Shown: positions 23,792 through 36,807 of the stretch, piece by piece
Layout: every line of letters begins with the position of its first letter
Position numbering within the stretch: position 1 is the first letter of the stretch
NCBI RefSeq assembly: GCF_029227915.1
Contig: NC_079888.1
Span: 12,819,001-12,883,000, forward strand
Reading direction: 5' to 3'
Length of the DNA stretch: 64,000 nucleotides
Source: Hydractinia symbiolongicarpus
Taxonomy: Eukaryota; Cnidaria; Hydrozoa; Anthoathecata; Hydractiniidae
The notes under the pieces: model-generated
Database searches by the model: none
The model's input: only the letters and a program-made list of their open reading frames with translations
What the model was told of the DNA's origin: nothing
Position numbers and translations under genes: made by a program

Positions 23792-25159
23792 TGAAATATA
23801 AAGATGTTCCACTAGTTAACACCGCAACACAAACATGAAGAACTGCTTTCTCTTTTCTTGATAGCCTCAACTGAATTTTAGGATGAGGCTACATTTTATT
23901 TCATAAGTAATTACGTGTTTTTTTATAAGAAAATGAGCCTCAAAATTTTAAGAAAATTCCCAGCCTCAGCATGTAATTTTTGTAATTTTTGGAAACGTTA
24001 TATTTACATTTACAGTTACTAAATCACCATAAACACAACGCAATCATTTCTTTTTTTCCAGACAAATATACATCCTAACATCAAGTTTTATCCTGAAAAT
24101 ATAAAAAAAATCATTTTTTTTCAATAAAAAACTTTTGACTGGCTTTTTAAATCAAACTTGACACACTAGTACGTCATGAAAGAAACGAAATGGCAACAAT
24201 AAATTTTAGCTTATATCAGCACTTTTTCTGTGACGTCATTAAAAGCTTGAAATTTGTGTAGTATACCACTATCTGCTTAAACTTCAATTACTTATGTTCC
24301 ACAGCGAATTTTTACATTCTGCTTGAGTTTTTCGTAAATTAGTTAATCGCATTTATCCGCTACCAAAATAATTTTATTCCATTGACCTTTATAATATATG
24401 CATTAATAAAGTTTGAATGCACTTCCCTTAACAGATCTAAAATTGCTGATGGAAGAAAATATCAAAATTTGCTATCACTTAAATATGACATCATAATTTA
24501 TGCAGCATAATTAAATCTGAAATTCTTTAAATGTGAATATCTTGAGAACAAAAAGAGCTTTTTAAAAAAAGACTTGTTAAGGTATTGTAAATTTAAAAAA
24601 TATAAACACCAAAAATATCTATTTACTTTTAAAACACTTCTCTTTTTTCTCATCTGTTTTCACTGATATTTGCTGTAAACAAACTTGTCTTGTTAAAAGA
24701 ATCTGCCTCCGTGACGTCAGGAACACAGAGATCGTTTAAAAGGAAAGGTCTATTTACAAACAATGAAAATCATTCTCAAAAAAGAAAATATGTTTTTTGA
24801 GTAATCAACATATGCTGATCTCAATTTTTTTTTGAAAAAGCCTTGATATTGAAGAATTAATTTTTACCGAACCAATCCTTTAAAAAAAACAGGTTTTTTA
24901 GTTTATTGTCAATTGGCGACGACTGTAATGAAACAATTTGGGGTTTTTAGTCTAAAATTCATATTAAGGTATTCTGTTAGGCATTTGTAACCACATTTAA
25001 TTTTTAATGTAGCCCACATAATTACACCGTGGTATCATTTTGTTTCATTGCCACAAAATGTCACAAAACCCATGTTAATTTTTGACTCGTATCATATAAT
25101 ATTTTGTGGCATGCGAAATATGCAAAATTCGGAAAGAAATGATAATTTGTTCATTTAGA

Positions 25160-25330
25160 ATTAAGTCCTCACAAATCGTTCTATTTAGGCATTTCTTGTA
25201 AACTTTTGTGCATATTTGTTACACTGAGGAAAAGTTTACTCCTCCTAAACAATTTTTTTTGACATTTTGAATTAAATATTTTGATAGAGGACTTCATACC
25301 AAAATGACTGAGATTTCTTGATTTAAATTA
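25160..25330 (+). repeat. Minisatellite fragment
   Basis: About two diverged units with 'tttcttgtaaacttttgtgcat', 'gacattttgaattaaatatt' and 'accaaaatgactgagatttc', the same family as 46930-48330. Confidence 0.5.
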
Positions 25331-26680
25331 TAAAAAGAAAGATCCTACGTGTAAAGACAATATCCATAATGCCAAAAAAACTTATTTCATGTCGATTCGT
25401 TTTTGTTTTGTTGTTTAATTTCTCAATTTGTTTTATTTCTCACCCTCAATGTAAGATTTTTTATTTTTAGTGTAATACTGATGCTGTCATGAAAAACACT
25501 TAAATTTCATTATCACGTTAACTGTTCGTCAAAAGCATATAATCATAAACATAATTTTGGTTAGTGTTTTCAGCTGTATCAAAAGAGGCAACAACCAATT
25601 TCTGAACAACGTTTTTTTTGTTGACGGATCCTTGATAACAGCATCAGCGTATTTTTGTGATTCTTTGCTTATTAATATTTATACCTCACTACGCACTAAT
25701 ATTTTCTTGTTCTTGCTATACATCCTTGCTATTCTTAGGTAATATATTTAGATTAATAGTAGTAATGGCATTTGACCTTAAAATCTGGAGAACCAATATT
25801 AACAAAGATAAAAAAATACTATTCACACTATAATAAATAGTAGACTTATTTCCAATTGTTAATTTTTTTCCAAAGGAGTAAATTCAGCGACATCAAATAA
25901 GTTTGGAGTTTTCCTTTCACGTTAATTCATTTTCTTGCTCCAAATATCACAGATAGTGTGATCTGCTATTTAAAGTGGTAATTTAACGCTTTAACTATTA
26001 GAAATTTAGCATGACAAAAGTAGCAACACTAATTCTTTAGTTAGCATTAGAAAAAGTAAAGTTCATTACGATAAAGTTTTAAGTTTTTAATTTAAGAAAA
26101 AGTTTTTTATATATTTATTTATTTTTTGAGCTGTGAATATGTGCAAAATAACTCACATTTGTATGCAAGAAGTATAAAACATTTATATATTTGATTACTT
26201 CGTGTATAATTTGTTTCAAAAGTTAAGGAATAAAGGTTGTTTGCGACTTCAAGGAACGGAACGAAAAGGAACAGAAAAACTTTTAAAGATGTGTACTTAA
26301 AATTTTTACATCATTTGAATGGTAAATTTTCATATCTATTCCTTTCCAAAGAAAGTAGAATCTAGTTCAACTTTTTTCTTTGCGATGTGTACAGAAACAA
26401 CAGGTAAAAAATTAGTTGCAAATTATTTTTAAAAAAATGATTACTGTGTCGTTAAGGAATACTTATAATATGCGATGATGTGTAAAATAAGTGTTGTGTC
26501 TTGCTCACTATTTTTTTCATTTTTGTAATACGAGTTTAAAGGAATCTCTTTAATAGTAGCCGAATTCTGTCTGTTCGCAAGGAAAACGAGATGAAATAGC
26601 GTGTAATTTAAAGATAGGTGGTCACATGAATTCTTCCACAGCACTTCCACTGTACCATTTTTGTTATACTTGATTTTTAG

Positions 26681-26826
26681 ATAAGTACTGGTGACCATTT
26701 TCTAATTACTGGACCAAATGGTTGTGGTAAAAGCTCCCTATTTCGTATTTTGAGTGGATTGTGGCCAGTGTATGGTGGTAAATTAGCAATACCATACCCA
26801 AGAGATATGTTTTACATTCCTCAGAG
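26681..26826 (+). CDS. ABCD1/2-like: ABCD exon d: Walker A
   Basis: Acceptor 'tgatttttag' ends at 26680; the donor is gtgagt at 26827. Phase 0 in, two bases out. It encodes [19 protein letters not shown], then [30 protein letters not shown]. The P-loop GPNGCGKSS is intact and the exon ends at the Q-loop (FYIPQ). The first residue of this exon follows SLSIN directly, whereas vertebrate ABCD1 has about two more residues there (NIRVEEG). Confidence 0.97.
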
Positions 26827-26974
26827 GTGAGTGCAGAACATTATTTCACGCTAAGAATATTTCTTTGTTTTATCAGTTAGTAGAAAATAGTTGTATTGTA
26901 ACTGTTGCATATAACCTAAGTACTGTTTTTTATCAGCTGAAATTTTGGTAAGTCGCTAAATTAATCATTGTATT

Positions 26975-27850
26975 TTGTGTCAGTTTATGCTCCACATTGT
27001 GGACTAAGTGAAAAATACAAGGATAAGTTTTATGATGAGTTAATAGCAGTAACATCAAGGTTTGGAGACAATGGGCTTGGCGTCGTAGGTGGCGATTTTA
27101 ACAGTCATGTTGGGAAAGAAGCAAATTTATAAATGTGCATGGAGGATATAAATTGAAGTAAAAATAAGAAAAAACAGAGATTGCTTGAGTTTAAAACGAC
27201 AAATGACATGATGGCTTCCAAAACAACATTCATTAGGAAAAAAAGGGGGTTATATGGGTTAGTTGTTTGATTAGAAAGTCGGACAAGAAGGTGATAGTAA
27301 ATGTGGAAGTTATATCAGGGGAAGTGTGTGTGTGTCCCATCATAGGTTGCGGGTTCGTGATATTGTCTTGAAGAGTGTTTAGAAAGCCTAAAGAAATTAC
27401 AGGCCCCGCCAGGAATTTAGAAGCTGAAGGGAGAGATTTTAGCAAGACAGTTGGACCAGAACGGCCAATGTTATAGACTACTTTGAAAAATTATCTTCTA
27501 GAAGCTTCTGACAATACCTGTGGGTAAACGAAAGGACCAGCTTGACATAGACAGACCTGTTGGTGGACTTAGGAGGTTGATCAGTGTATAAAGGGAAAGA
27601 TGAAACTTTGAAAAGCATGGAAGGCAAGTGCTAGTCAAAATATCTACCAAGAAACTAAGCGCAATGCTCGTACTGCAGTGTATAAGGCAAAGTCAGTAGC
27701 AGAGAGGAGCGGATTTCCAGATGTTTTGAGAAGATAAAACCAGTATAATGTGATGTTTAAGATAGCAAGACAAATAAGGAAGACTAATCAAGATGTTGTA
27801 GGTGAGCAATGTATACGAAATAATTTAGGTGTCTTACTAGTACAGTGGAA
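26975..27850 (+). pseudogene. Non-LTR retrotransposon fragment: AP-type endonuclease
   Basis: The plus-strand reading VSVYAPHCGLSEKYKDKFYD then ELIAVTSRFGDNGLGVVGGDFNSHVGKEA carries the VYAP and GDFN motifs of the LINE apurinic endonuclease. Further on RLLEFKTTNDMMASKTTFIR and, out of frame, PHHRLRVRDIVL match the last catalytic HH region. Stops and frameshifts follow. The reverse transcriptase is absent, so only the 5' ORF portion is left. It is in sense orientation in intron 4. Confidence 0.75.
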
Positions 27851-28242
27851 GAGAAAAAGTTAGCTTGCAAGGTTTATTATCAGAGGCTGTTTAACACATC
27901 TAATTTAGGAGTGTGTGATACATTATTAAACGAATTTAGGTTAAAGCAAAAAGATTATTTTAAATTTCTTCTGATATCCTGTGCTAATACGCTCCAGACT
28001 GCTTCTTGCAACATCCATTCACTGGTAAAAACGTCGTGAAATTCCTTTTTAAAGACAAGATGTTTTTAATTTTTTTTTTCATGTAGAAACTCACATTTTT
28101 TAAATGCACATATGATGTACAAAATTTGAAGCATTTTGATTGGTTAAAAACCTTTTGATTAATCGAAAAAGTTAAACCGGTCCGACTTTTTAAAAGTCGA
28201 ATTGGACAAGTCTGAACATGCCGAAAGCATACGATTTTTACA

Positions 28243-28304
28243 TGATACACGATCCAATTTGTCGAATTCGACAAATCGAATTTGATTAATCGAATCGTGT
28301 ATCA
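28243..28304. repeat. Palindromic cluster built on TCGAAT/ATTCGA
   Basis: Outer arms tgatacacgat (28243-28253) and atcgtgtatca (28294-28304) are exact complements. Inside lies the perfect palindrome tttgtcgaattcgacaaa (28258-28275) plus further 'aatcgaat' copies. It could be a decayed foldback element. Confidence 0.65.
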
Positions 28305-29762
28305 CCGCCTAAAGTCATGATTAGTAGCATCAAAGTTAAGCGTATTCTTGTAATAAAAAAGTGGCCTTGTGGAGTTAGCAGGAAAGGGGTTGATGCTATC
28401 TCAATTTTTTGTCATACTTATCGTATTGTAGTAAATCAGCTTTAGTGATTTACTTTAATGATGTACTGCTGCTGCTCCAACTACGACTACTAATTAATTT
28501 TGTAGCGCCAGTTAAAAGTACAATAACAGCTCAAAACTAATGTAGACCTACAACAAACTATTAAAATTTACTAACACTTAATTTCATTCATTCCAAAAGA
28601 AGCAGATTTGTAACAACTTAATTTAGCATGTATAATCGCTCTCTCTGATGTCTCTCAAAAAATAACGATGACGATGACGTGTAGGCTCATAACATTAAAT
28701 TGAGTGAGTCTGTTTGTTTATTCCATCGAGAAAAGTTAAGAACTAAGGAAAACTATTCTTACTAGTCTAGTTTTTGCATGGCTATATTGTAAAAAAATAT
28801 TTTTAAATAATTAAATAAATAAACTAAAACAATACAGCATAGCATTTTTTAAAATTTTGCATTTTCTTGTGTCATTACTGTTATCGAAGAATAGTCAACT
28901 TGGTTTGCACATATTCTGTTGATTTGTGACGTCCCACAGCGTACATAGCTTAACAAGATATGTACGGTGATGGATGAAGTTTCGAGCATTGTTGCATGGA
29001 ATTTGAGTTAATTGTTAGTTAACCTTGATTGTATAACCCCAACGCATGTTTAAACAAGATAGTGTTAGAAACACATGTTCTTCATAGTCATAGAAAAAGT
29101 AATTTCTAAGAATTTAATAGCATGCGAAGATAGGTAAGTAAATAATACTACTTCCAAAGTACCAAAACTTTGAGACCGTATTTTTGTTTTCACAAAATCA
29201 CTTTTATAATTTTTTAGAAACCCACAATCCGTTTCACCTTTCATGGTATATTGCACAGATGCTAGCAAATAACAACTCGCTTGAAAGTTGTTTTAATACA
29301 CAATTAACACAAAAAAAATTCATAATAAATTCGAATACACACATTTTAAAAGTAATTGACGCACCTAAAATTATTTATAACAGTGAAACTAATATTTATT
29401 TCTGCAAAAAATATGTAAATTAATCTCAGACAATCACAAGATCCATACAATTTATTCGTTTAGCCTTTTCTTGCATCGTTCATTTACAATACGTGACAAA
29501 GACTCACAAATATAAAAAAAAGATATAGTTCATATTCACACTATAATGAACAATTTAAGCTGATATTGTTATCAATCGTTAGTTTCCTTTAAACAAGAAG
29601 AAACATAGAACTTGGGGGTGTTTCAACTGTTTTAGTGGAAAACAAAAAAGTAAATTCATGACAGAAAAAATCATATTTTTATCATCCTATAGACAATATA
29701 TCAGACTTTTATATCTCGTAATATTGTAAAACAATTTGGGGTTTTGTTTTCTTTACATTTAG

Positions 29763-29908
29763 ACCATACATGACTTTAGGGAGTCTACGTGATCAAGTAA
29801 TATATCCAGATACTGTTGGCGATATGAAGATGAAAGGTTGGGCAGACTCAGACTTGGAGAAAATATTGGATACTGTTTATTTAAAGTACGTGGTTGCCCG
29901 CGAAAAAG
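29763..29908 (+). CDS. ABCD1/2-like: ABCD exon e: helical subdomain of the ATPase
   Basis: Acceptor 'ctttacatttag' ends at 29762; the donor is gtaaaa at 29909. One base completes Arg of PQR. It encodes [20 protein letters not shown] then [20 protein letters not shown] and [22 protein letters not shown] is the most family-specific motif. It leaves one base of a Gly codon. The donor gtaaaa is weaker than the others. Confidence 0.97.
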
Positions 29909-32900
29909 GTAAAATGGAGCATGACATTTTTAAATAAGTTATCTTGATGACGGACAACAAAACCTAAAAAAGAATAAGCTTTTTCACTGGCTGTTGCTTA
30001 ATTTATTGGAAACAAAGTCTTTACTTTACTGAGCATGTACATTACGGGTGAAACCCCTTTTGAACGCCATATTCTTAATAAATTCGACGTGGAACTTTTT
30101 CTAGTGCTGTATTGTTGCCGTCATCTAAGCTGTCGTCCTCTTTGTAGGTCGTTTTGCTCTTTTGATGATGTAATAGGTTGATCATGGCTGACATTTAAAG
30201 CCTCCTTTAGTCTTCTTTGTCTTGGTCAAAGATGTTCACTTAAATGCTTGAAAAATTGATAACAGGCCGGTTACATTTAAAATTAGTTACAAAAAGTTTT
30301 ATAACGTATGAATTAATATAACAACTAGCCAAGGCCTGATGTGGCAGTGCAAAATGTATGTCTCTCCACAATTTTTTTTTATTATTTCCTTTTTTATGAG
30401 ATAGTTTCTCTGATGCATAAGTCAAGCAGTTGACATATTATATGACAGACGATCGAAATATTTCATCAGGAATTTATCAATATATTTATGAATATCAAAA
30501 ATGAAATAACTTTAGTACAAAGAGGATTGTTGACTCGAAAGTTGTTATGGGGTGCTTTTAGACCAATGTTAAGGAATTAGCATCAAAAATAGTTTTGTAA
30601 TAGCTGTACTTCCTTTAACCATTTTTCGAAGAAAAAAGTGGATTTTGAATAACAAGGAAGTAGTGAAATTTATTTAGCAAAGTTATCTCTTCAAAGCGTG
30701 TGCATATGCTAAAAAAATAACAAAGCACATGGCCTTCTCATTATCTTTTAAAGCCAAAATAATAATTAGGCAAATTTTCATATCCCGCGACACAATATTA
30801 GTAGGGCTAATGCCCGGCATTAAAATCGCCATTCAATTCATTATGGCTTTCCAAAGGATCCTTAAATATTTAAAGATTATAAATGCGCATCTGTGACTTG
30901 TTGCTAGGTTAGCTAAGTACACGTACACCATTAACCATAATATGAAATTATGGTAGCTAAACAGAAAAAAGAAATAAAATATGTTAGCTGGGTTTAAAAC
31001 CTTCTGGAGCTGTTCTACCAAACTAAACAAAAATCTCTAGCTAGCTAGCTCTTGATTATTGATAGCCAAAATTTGAAATTGGTTTGTTTAACATTTACAG
31101 ATGGCTAAAATGCTATGAAATATTTCCTAAATATAGAAACGTATAGAAATTAATACTTTTCAAATGCACATCATTTGAAGATATAAAAGGTCACAAAGGG
31201 CCCTCCAAAATTGTACCACTACACAGATTTCTCAGTTAGAAGAGTCCATATCCAAAATTCGATTCTGTGTTTTTAATTTCTAGAAGAAACTCGTATCCTT
31301 TATCTTACACAACCATTCCCTAGCGATTTCAAACAGCTAACAGGGGGTATTACTGTCTGTAAAAGTTCCCCGTTTTTTAAAGGAGAAACTGGTCTACTTT
31401 GGTCCTCAGACAGACAGATGTATTGGAGTATTATGATATAGAAGAAGGTAAATTAAATTGCTTACTATACGGATCTATAAACTGCTTACCTGGTTGGCGC
31501 AATGGTCAAAATTCATATCAATGTAACAGATACGAACTGTCGTTCAGAAAAAGCAGAGAATGCTATAAAATTATTAAAATTAAAATTAATTCTGCGCTCG
31601 AGTTTGATGTGTATCAGAGGTAGTCGCACTAATAATTATAATTGAAACAATAATATTGGTTATTTTTAAACAGCTTTTCTTGAGCAAAATGTGTTTGACT
31701 TTTATTCTATTTGGCTGTGTTTGTTTTCCTATGCAACGAACGTAAGAATTTTCAAGACTATTGTTTCCCCGCTTTTCCGTAGACTATTGTTCGTCTATAT
31801 ACTAAAACTGTTTTGTTTTGTTTCTGTTTTTCGTTGTAAGAATTGTAAGAATTTTTATTTTAATTACTTTTAATAATATTGTGTATAAAGTTCTTTAAGC
31901 AGGTAAGTTTGCTGATTTGAATCCTACCCACATAGTTACCCCAAACTATTTGTGTGTGACATGTTTTGCAATTTGGAATAGTCATTAAAATTTACGCTGA
32001 AAATACAGCATAAATAAGCCATATTCCACATTATTGAAGCTTAAATCAGTGGTTCTACGCCGTAATTATACTTTTCTCAACAAGCTCATTGAGTTTTTTT
32101 ATGCGGCATATAAAAAATAATATCGCATACCAAAAACTTTCTACGTTGTAGTTAAATTTTCTATGCTGTAAACAAAATCACGCAGTTATATTGTTATATA
32201 TAAAATCTTTAAAAAGCTTTTTTACAAATGTTAAACGATTACGAAATTTTTACATCGCTATATTTTATTAAGAAATGATTAAAAGACTTTCTTACGAAGA
32301 ATAAAAATCGCCATAAACCATTCAAATCTTTCTTATGAAGATAAAAGATAACATGCACTGATATATAGAGGTGAAGCATGCTGATTTAAGCAGCGAAAAT
32401 CCATTAGTAAAACACTCGAGGGTTAGAAATTTAAAAAATGTAAAAAATTAGAAGCAGAATAGTGCGAATAAAAGCCATTACAGAGCCGTATTTAATTAGC
32501 AATCACACGGAAAACAGGGACACGTCGAGTTTTCAATGTAATATAACTTTGCATATGTACTGTTAATGATGAAATGAAGTTTTTAGAAATAAATTTCAAG
32601 CTTCACAGTTTCTGAATAATTTGTTAGCTAGCTAACCAGCTATTTACCATTTGTTTAGCAACTTTTAAGTTACTTTAGGATATACTTGTTGATACAGAGG
32701 GTTATGCTGAATATAAATAATTAAATTAAAAACAACTTTCCTTTAAATCACGACTAGGTTACCACAATCGAATTTCAGTACTTTACCAAGAGCATGTCAA
32801 TGGCAATGGAAAGAACCTGTTACCACCCTGCAGATCTTACCTTCATATAATGTCATTACAAGCTCGTGAGCTTGTTACAAGCTCGTGAGCTTGTTACAAG

Positions 32901-35809
32901 CTCGTGAGCTTGTATTAAAACGCAAATGTGTCCTACAAGAATGGAAATTTTTGCGTCTCTGAGCACCGACACGGGAGTAGTCGTGTGTTCGAATCTCATC
33001 TTGGTAACTATTTTTTTTTTTTTTTTAAAGATAAGATCAGTGTTCCAAAGCTTTATTTAACTAACTGGAAAAGTAAAGGTGTTTCCACCAAAGTTTTCAA
33101 AAGTGAATTAAGAATTAAGGTCTCCCCAAATGCCTGGAAAGTAGTCTGCGAAATATAAAATTTCCACAAAAATACGTAAGAGAAAAACGAATACGCTCCA
33201 CCATATATAAATAATGACGAGAACGATATTCTTTTTGCTACGCTAATGACGCGCCAACATAGTGAAATATGAATTTTGGAAACACTTCGAAAGAACATAA
33301 ATTTTCTGATTCCGTTCTTGTTATTTGTCTCCGCGATATAAGTGCACAGGTTCTTTTTATCGAAGTTTGCGGTTTGTGACAGTTCTGGTATATTTTTTAA
33401 ACTGCAGCTATTTCTTTTTCGAACAATTAAGATTTACTTGTATATTATTCTTTTTTTATTTTGCTTTTTCTCACTGAGTGACTTTCTTATTCCCCGTTTT
33501 TTTTGTGTGTGTGTTTTTTGTTGTTGTTGTTTTTTTGTTTTGTTTTTGTTTTTGTTGTTTTTTTTTTTTTTTTTTGGGGGGGGGGTACTGAATTATTGAA
33601 TTTCTTAAATTTTTAGGTGGGGCTTGTGGTCTTTCTTCTTCCTGTCAGTCAGTTTAAAAGCAATTGCGTAGTGCGTAACAAATATTATTGCCTATCCTGA
33701 ATAGCAAAATATGTCGTGTCTAACTTCGTAACAAAAATCACAATTTGATAGACAGCTTTTTGTAAGCCTTATTCGCGAGGTTGTTTGCGTATATCATACG
33801 TCTTGTTTAATTCTAATCTGCTTCCATCAATAATCTATCATCGAAACCAGCTTAAACAATATCGAAGCACAATACATCAAGTTTACAGAATGTTTGATAA
33901 AGCTGTTGTGAATTTTTCTGAGAACTTAAAACCCCTGTATGATACAAGTCTCAATCGCTTTACCAATCCTATGAACATTTGACAGTTCACTTAGGAATAT
34001 TGAAGTATAAAGAAGCTAGCACTCTTTTTGTCTGATGACAAAAAATACAATTAACATTTTTGGAGGTGGCACTGTGTGAGCTTATTTAATGGGTGATATT
34101 AGAGAGTTTTCACCAGAATATAAATTGGCTACACCCATCTATTCTTAACAGAAAATTGCTGATTGATTCAACTGTAAAATAATCCAGCTCTACGTTATCG
34201 CTCAATACGGCGAAATGCATCACGTTGGTGGGCCAGCTAAATCTGCAATTGGGTGGCCAGTCGTAACATGTATGTTCTTCGAATCAACCAAGGAAGTAGT
34301 TAAATTATTGAAGCCAAGGTTTGATTTCAGTATAACCCCAATATATCTTCCCAAGTTTCGTTGGCTAAGAAAATAAACCAGATGAGAGGTGAAGCTAAGT
34401 TGATATTGGGTAAATCAAATAAAGGATCCAGCCACTTTCAAGTCATGATTTTCAAACCAAACTCGTCAACTTTCAAAGCTTGTCTATCGTTTGTGTAACT
34501 GTCAGGATCGCCAGAAAGCATTTTGGCTATTCTCACTTTTTAAAAAAAATTTTTTATTGTTTGTGATTGGATAAGGTTACAATGTTTCAATAAAATCTCC
34601 AACTAATTCCGTTTTGCTTGGGTCGTTTTGTGCTATTGCTGCAAATACTCTTATATAACGTTCATAAATAAAGAGTCTACTGCATGGTGTAATACTGGTG
34701 ATGATTATAGATTCAAAATTTCTGCAGTGTAACTATACTCGAAGTGTCTCTTTTTAGAGAAAGTTAGAAAATGTAATAGTGGTTTGAAGTTTAAAAATGA
34801 AATGCACACATACTTCTTCGAAGAAATTCTTTTTCAATGAAAGTGTGGTGTACTTTTTCGTTAAACAAACTGGTGAGAACTTTCACACCATTTCAGATGG
34901 TGACTATTATTGCTTTAAGATTTTGTTTAGAAAACATGGTAATAGATTATACACAATTATAGAATGTATTTCTAATGTATGTTACAAAATACATACCAGC
35001 TACATATAAACATGGAGGTAGATACCTCCCTGATTTAAATATATGGTTATATCGATCAAAAGTTTTTACCGGTTGTAAAAAGCTTAAACGTCTGAATTTC
35101 TGGTTTCTTTTTGACACCAAGTTTTATTACATACACATTTTTTTTTTCTGAGACAAAATTTTGACTTTAGTCAGAAGTTTCTGAGCGAATAAAATATTGC
35201 CAGATTTTAGCTTTTAGAAAAAATATATTTTCCTCTTTTAATCAACTTGTAGCTTACTTTTCGATTAATCGAGTTTAAGATTTGATTGTGTAAAGTTACA
35301 AATATTTAACCTGGCGAATTAATGACAATCATTGTTTTTAAATGCTTTTTAAGTATCCAAGATCTTTCAGCATACACTAACACTTGTTTCCCACCCTTTT
35401 TTTTACACTAACACTTGTTTCCCACCCTGGTTTACTTGCTGCGACTTTATTCTTCTTTGTTCTTTATTTTAGAGCAACGTCTTGTTTTTACTTATAAACC
35501 AGGTGTTTTGCAATATAATGAAATAGCATTACTTTGTTAATAACAGCCATAGCTTGCACAATTTCAACAAAAAAGGTCATATTTGACAACTGGTGACAGC
35601 AATTAGAGCATAAGGACTGATAGAATTTTATTTACTTAATCCTGACTACTTATTTTATCATTGTAACAGGTTTTAAAAGATGAGCATTTCAAGTTGAGGA
35701 TATATTGCCCGTGCTCGTTTTATGCACACCTCCTACCCCCGTGTAGCGCCAAAAAACCAACTCTCATAGGGTTACGTTTAATGATACATTTTGATGGTGC
35801 TGTATTTAG
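29909..35809. other. Intron 5 (5.9 kb)
   Basis: Begins gtaaaa and ends 'tgtatttag'. It contains the compound repeat 32858-33800, including a long T-rich then G-rich tract at about 33505-33587. A short tandem duplication (aacacttgtttcccaccct twice) lies at 35380-35430. In 29920-32850 and 33810-35370 I see no gene or repeat I can name. Confidence 0.8.
32858..33800 (+). repeat. Compound tRNA-like repeat with triple palindrome, copy A
   Basis: Starts with three 19-bp tandem units acaagctcgtgagcttgtt (32858-32913), each a near-perfect 8-bp-arm hairpin. It continues with a tRNA-like part containing 'gtgttcgaatctca' (B-box-like, about 32985). After an internal T/G-rich stretch it ends with 'atgtcgtgtctaacttcgta' and 'cgcgaggttgtttgcgtat'. 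Reverse-complement matches to the beginning and end lie at 50690-51231. It is probably a SINE or SINE-like non-autonomous element. Confidence 0.65.
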
Positions 35810-35894
35810 GTTGGAATAGCGTAAATGATTGGATGGATGTATTATCTGGAGGTGAAAAACAAAGAATGGGCATGGCAAGAATGTTCTATCATAA
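35810..35894 (+). CDS. ABCD1/2-like: ABCD exon f: signature motif
   Basis: Acceptor 'gtatttag' ends at 35809; the donor is gtaagc at 35895. It is 85 nt with two bases in and two out. It encodes [20 protein letters not shown] then [15 protein letters not shown] is the intact ABC signature (C-loop). The family usually has the WKD(V/I)LSGGEKQR arrangement, and here [11 protein letters not shown] is kept. Confidence 0.97.
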
Positions 35895-36807
35895 GTAAGC
35901 ATACAAGACTTTTTTGGTTATATAGTTGAGTCCTGTTATTGAAAATGTTGGAATCTCTTTATAACATAACAGACAAGAAAATCCTTTTTCATACCGGGAC
36001 GGTGCGATAACAGCGCTATCCTGGTATAAAGAAGGAACAAAGAACACAAGAAGTGAGGTTAGATCTGCGGGAAATGCCATGTTTAGCAGATTGTAGGAGG
36101 CAGGATCTATCAATCTCTAAACTATTGTTGACGGATGCGATAAATATATATGTATATTGTATGAGTAGGGAATTAGTGCTTGAAAATTTATATATTTTAC
36201 ACGTGTTCCAAAATAAAAGGAAAAAAAATACCCTTATTATTATAGAAACACAAAGCAAACAAAAGTGCCAGGTAGCTAAAATGTGTAGCAACTATAATAA
36301 TTTCGTCACCTCATAATCTTGTCAAGTGATGCACACACCGGCCTGCCACGCCTACTCAAAACTCCTCTAATCTCCTCAGTTTTAAAAAGCCTCCTCAAAA
36401 CTCCTCAAATCTACCCTAAAAGTAGATTCTTTTACTCAAATCTCCTTAATTTTAGTTTTACAAAAGTGGAAAAATATGTAGAAATGCTGCAAGCGTAGAT
36501 TTTCGACAATCAAATACGCATCGAATAATTGATTGGGTTATTATGACATTTCTAACTCAACACTTGCATTAAATTTGTGTGAAGCTTAATATCTTCCGAA
36601 TAAACCCAGGGCATTAAAAAATATTGTATATCTATATTTTAATGCGCCTTGTGTGTGTGTTAGAGTTTCTTTCTCTACATGCGATGGTCACTCAGTTAAG
36701 CGTGATTCTTGAAAACATTAAATTTACCACCGTGTTCAAAACACAATGTTATATATAAAAATATATAATAAATTCTAAAAACAAATAAATTAATATGTGT
36801 GTATATG

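Larger units (their letters stand above)
18581..26680. other. Intron 3 (8.1 kb)
   Basis: Begins gtatgt and ends 'ttgatttttag'. It contains a tandem run of Helitron-like units (18775-19835), a ZNF862/KIAA1586-like pseudogene with a SINE inside (20030-21720), a further Helitron-like end (21908-22260), a foldback (23645-23791) and a minisatellite fragment (25160-25330). In 22300-23600, 23800-25150 and 25340-26670 I see only AT-rich sequence. Confidence 0.8.
26827..29762. other. Intron 4 (2.9 kb)
   Basis: Begins gtgagt and ends 'ctttacatttag'. It holds a LINE endonuclease remnant (26975-27850) and a palindromic cluster (28243-28304). Nothing else was recognised in 28310-29760. Confidence 0.8.

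Noticed and set aside
31399-31623. 74-residue ORF with several Cys
   Set aside because: No recognisable motif, no splice context, expected by chance in this length of sequence.
33505-33587. Regulatory G-tract or quadruplex
   Set aside because: One G run after a long T run; no four-tract arrangement, and homopolymers are prone to assembly error.
33342-33599. ORF rich in Phe, Cys and Val
   Set aside because: Translation of a T/G-rich low-complexity tract.
34797-35009. 70-residue ORF on the plus strand
   Set aside because: No family resemblance and no conserved neighbours; chance ORF.
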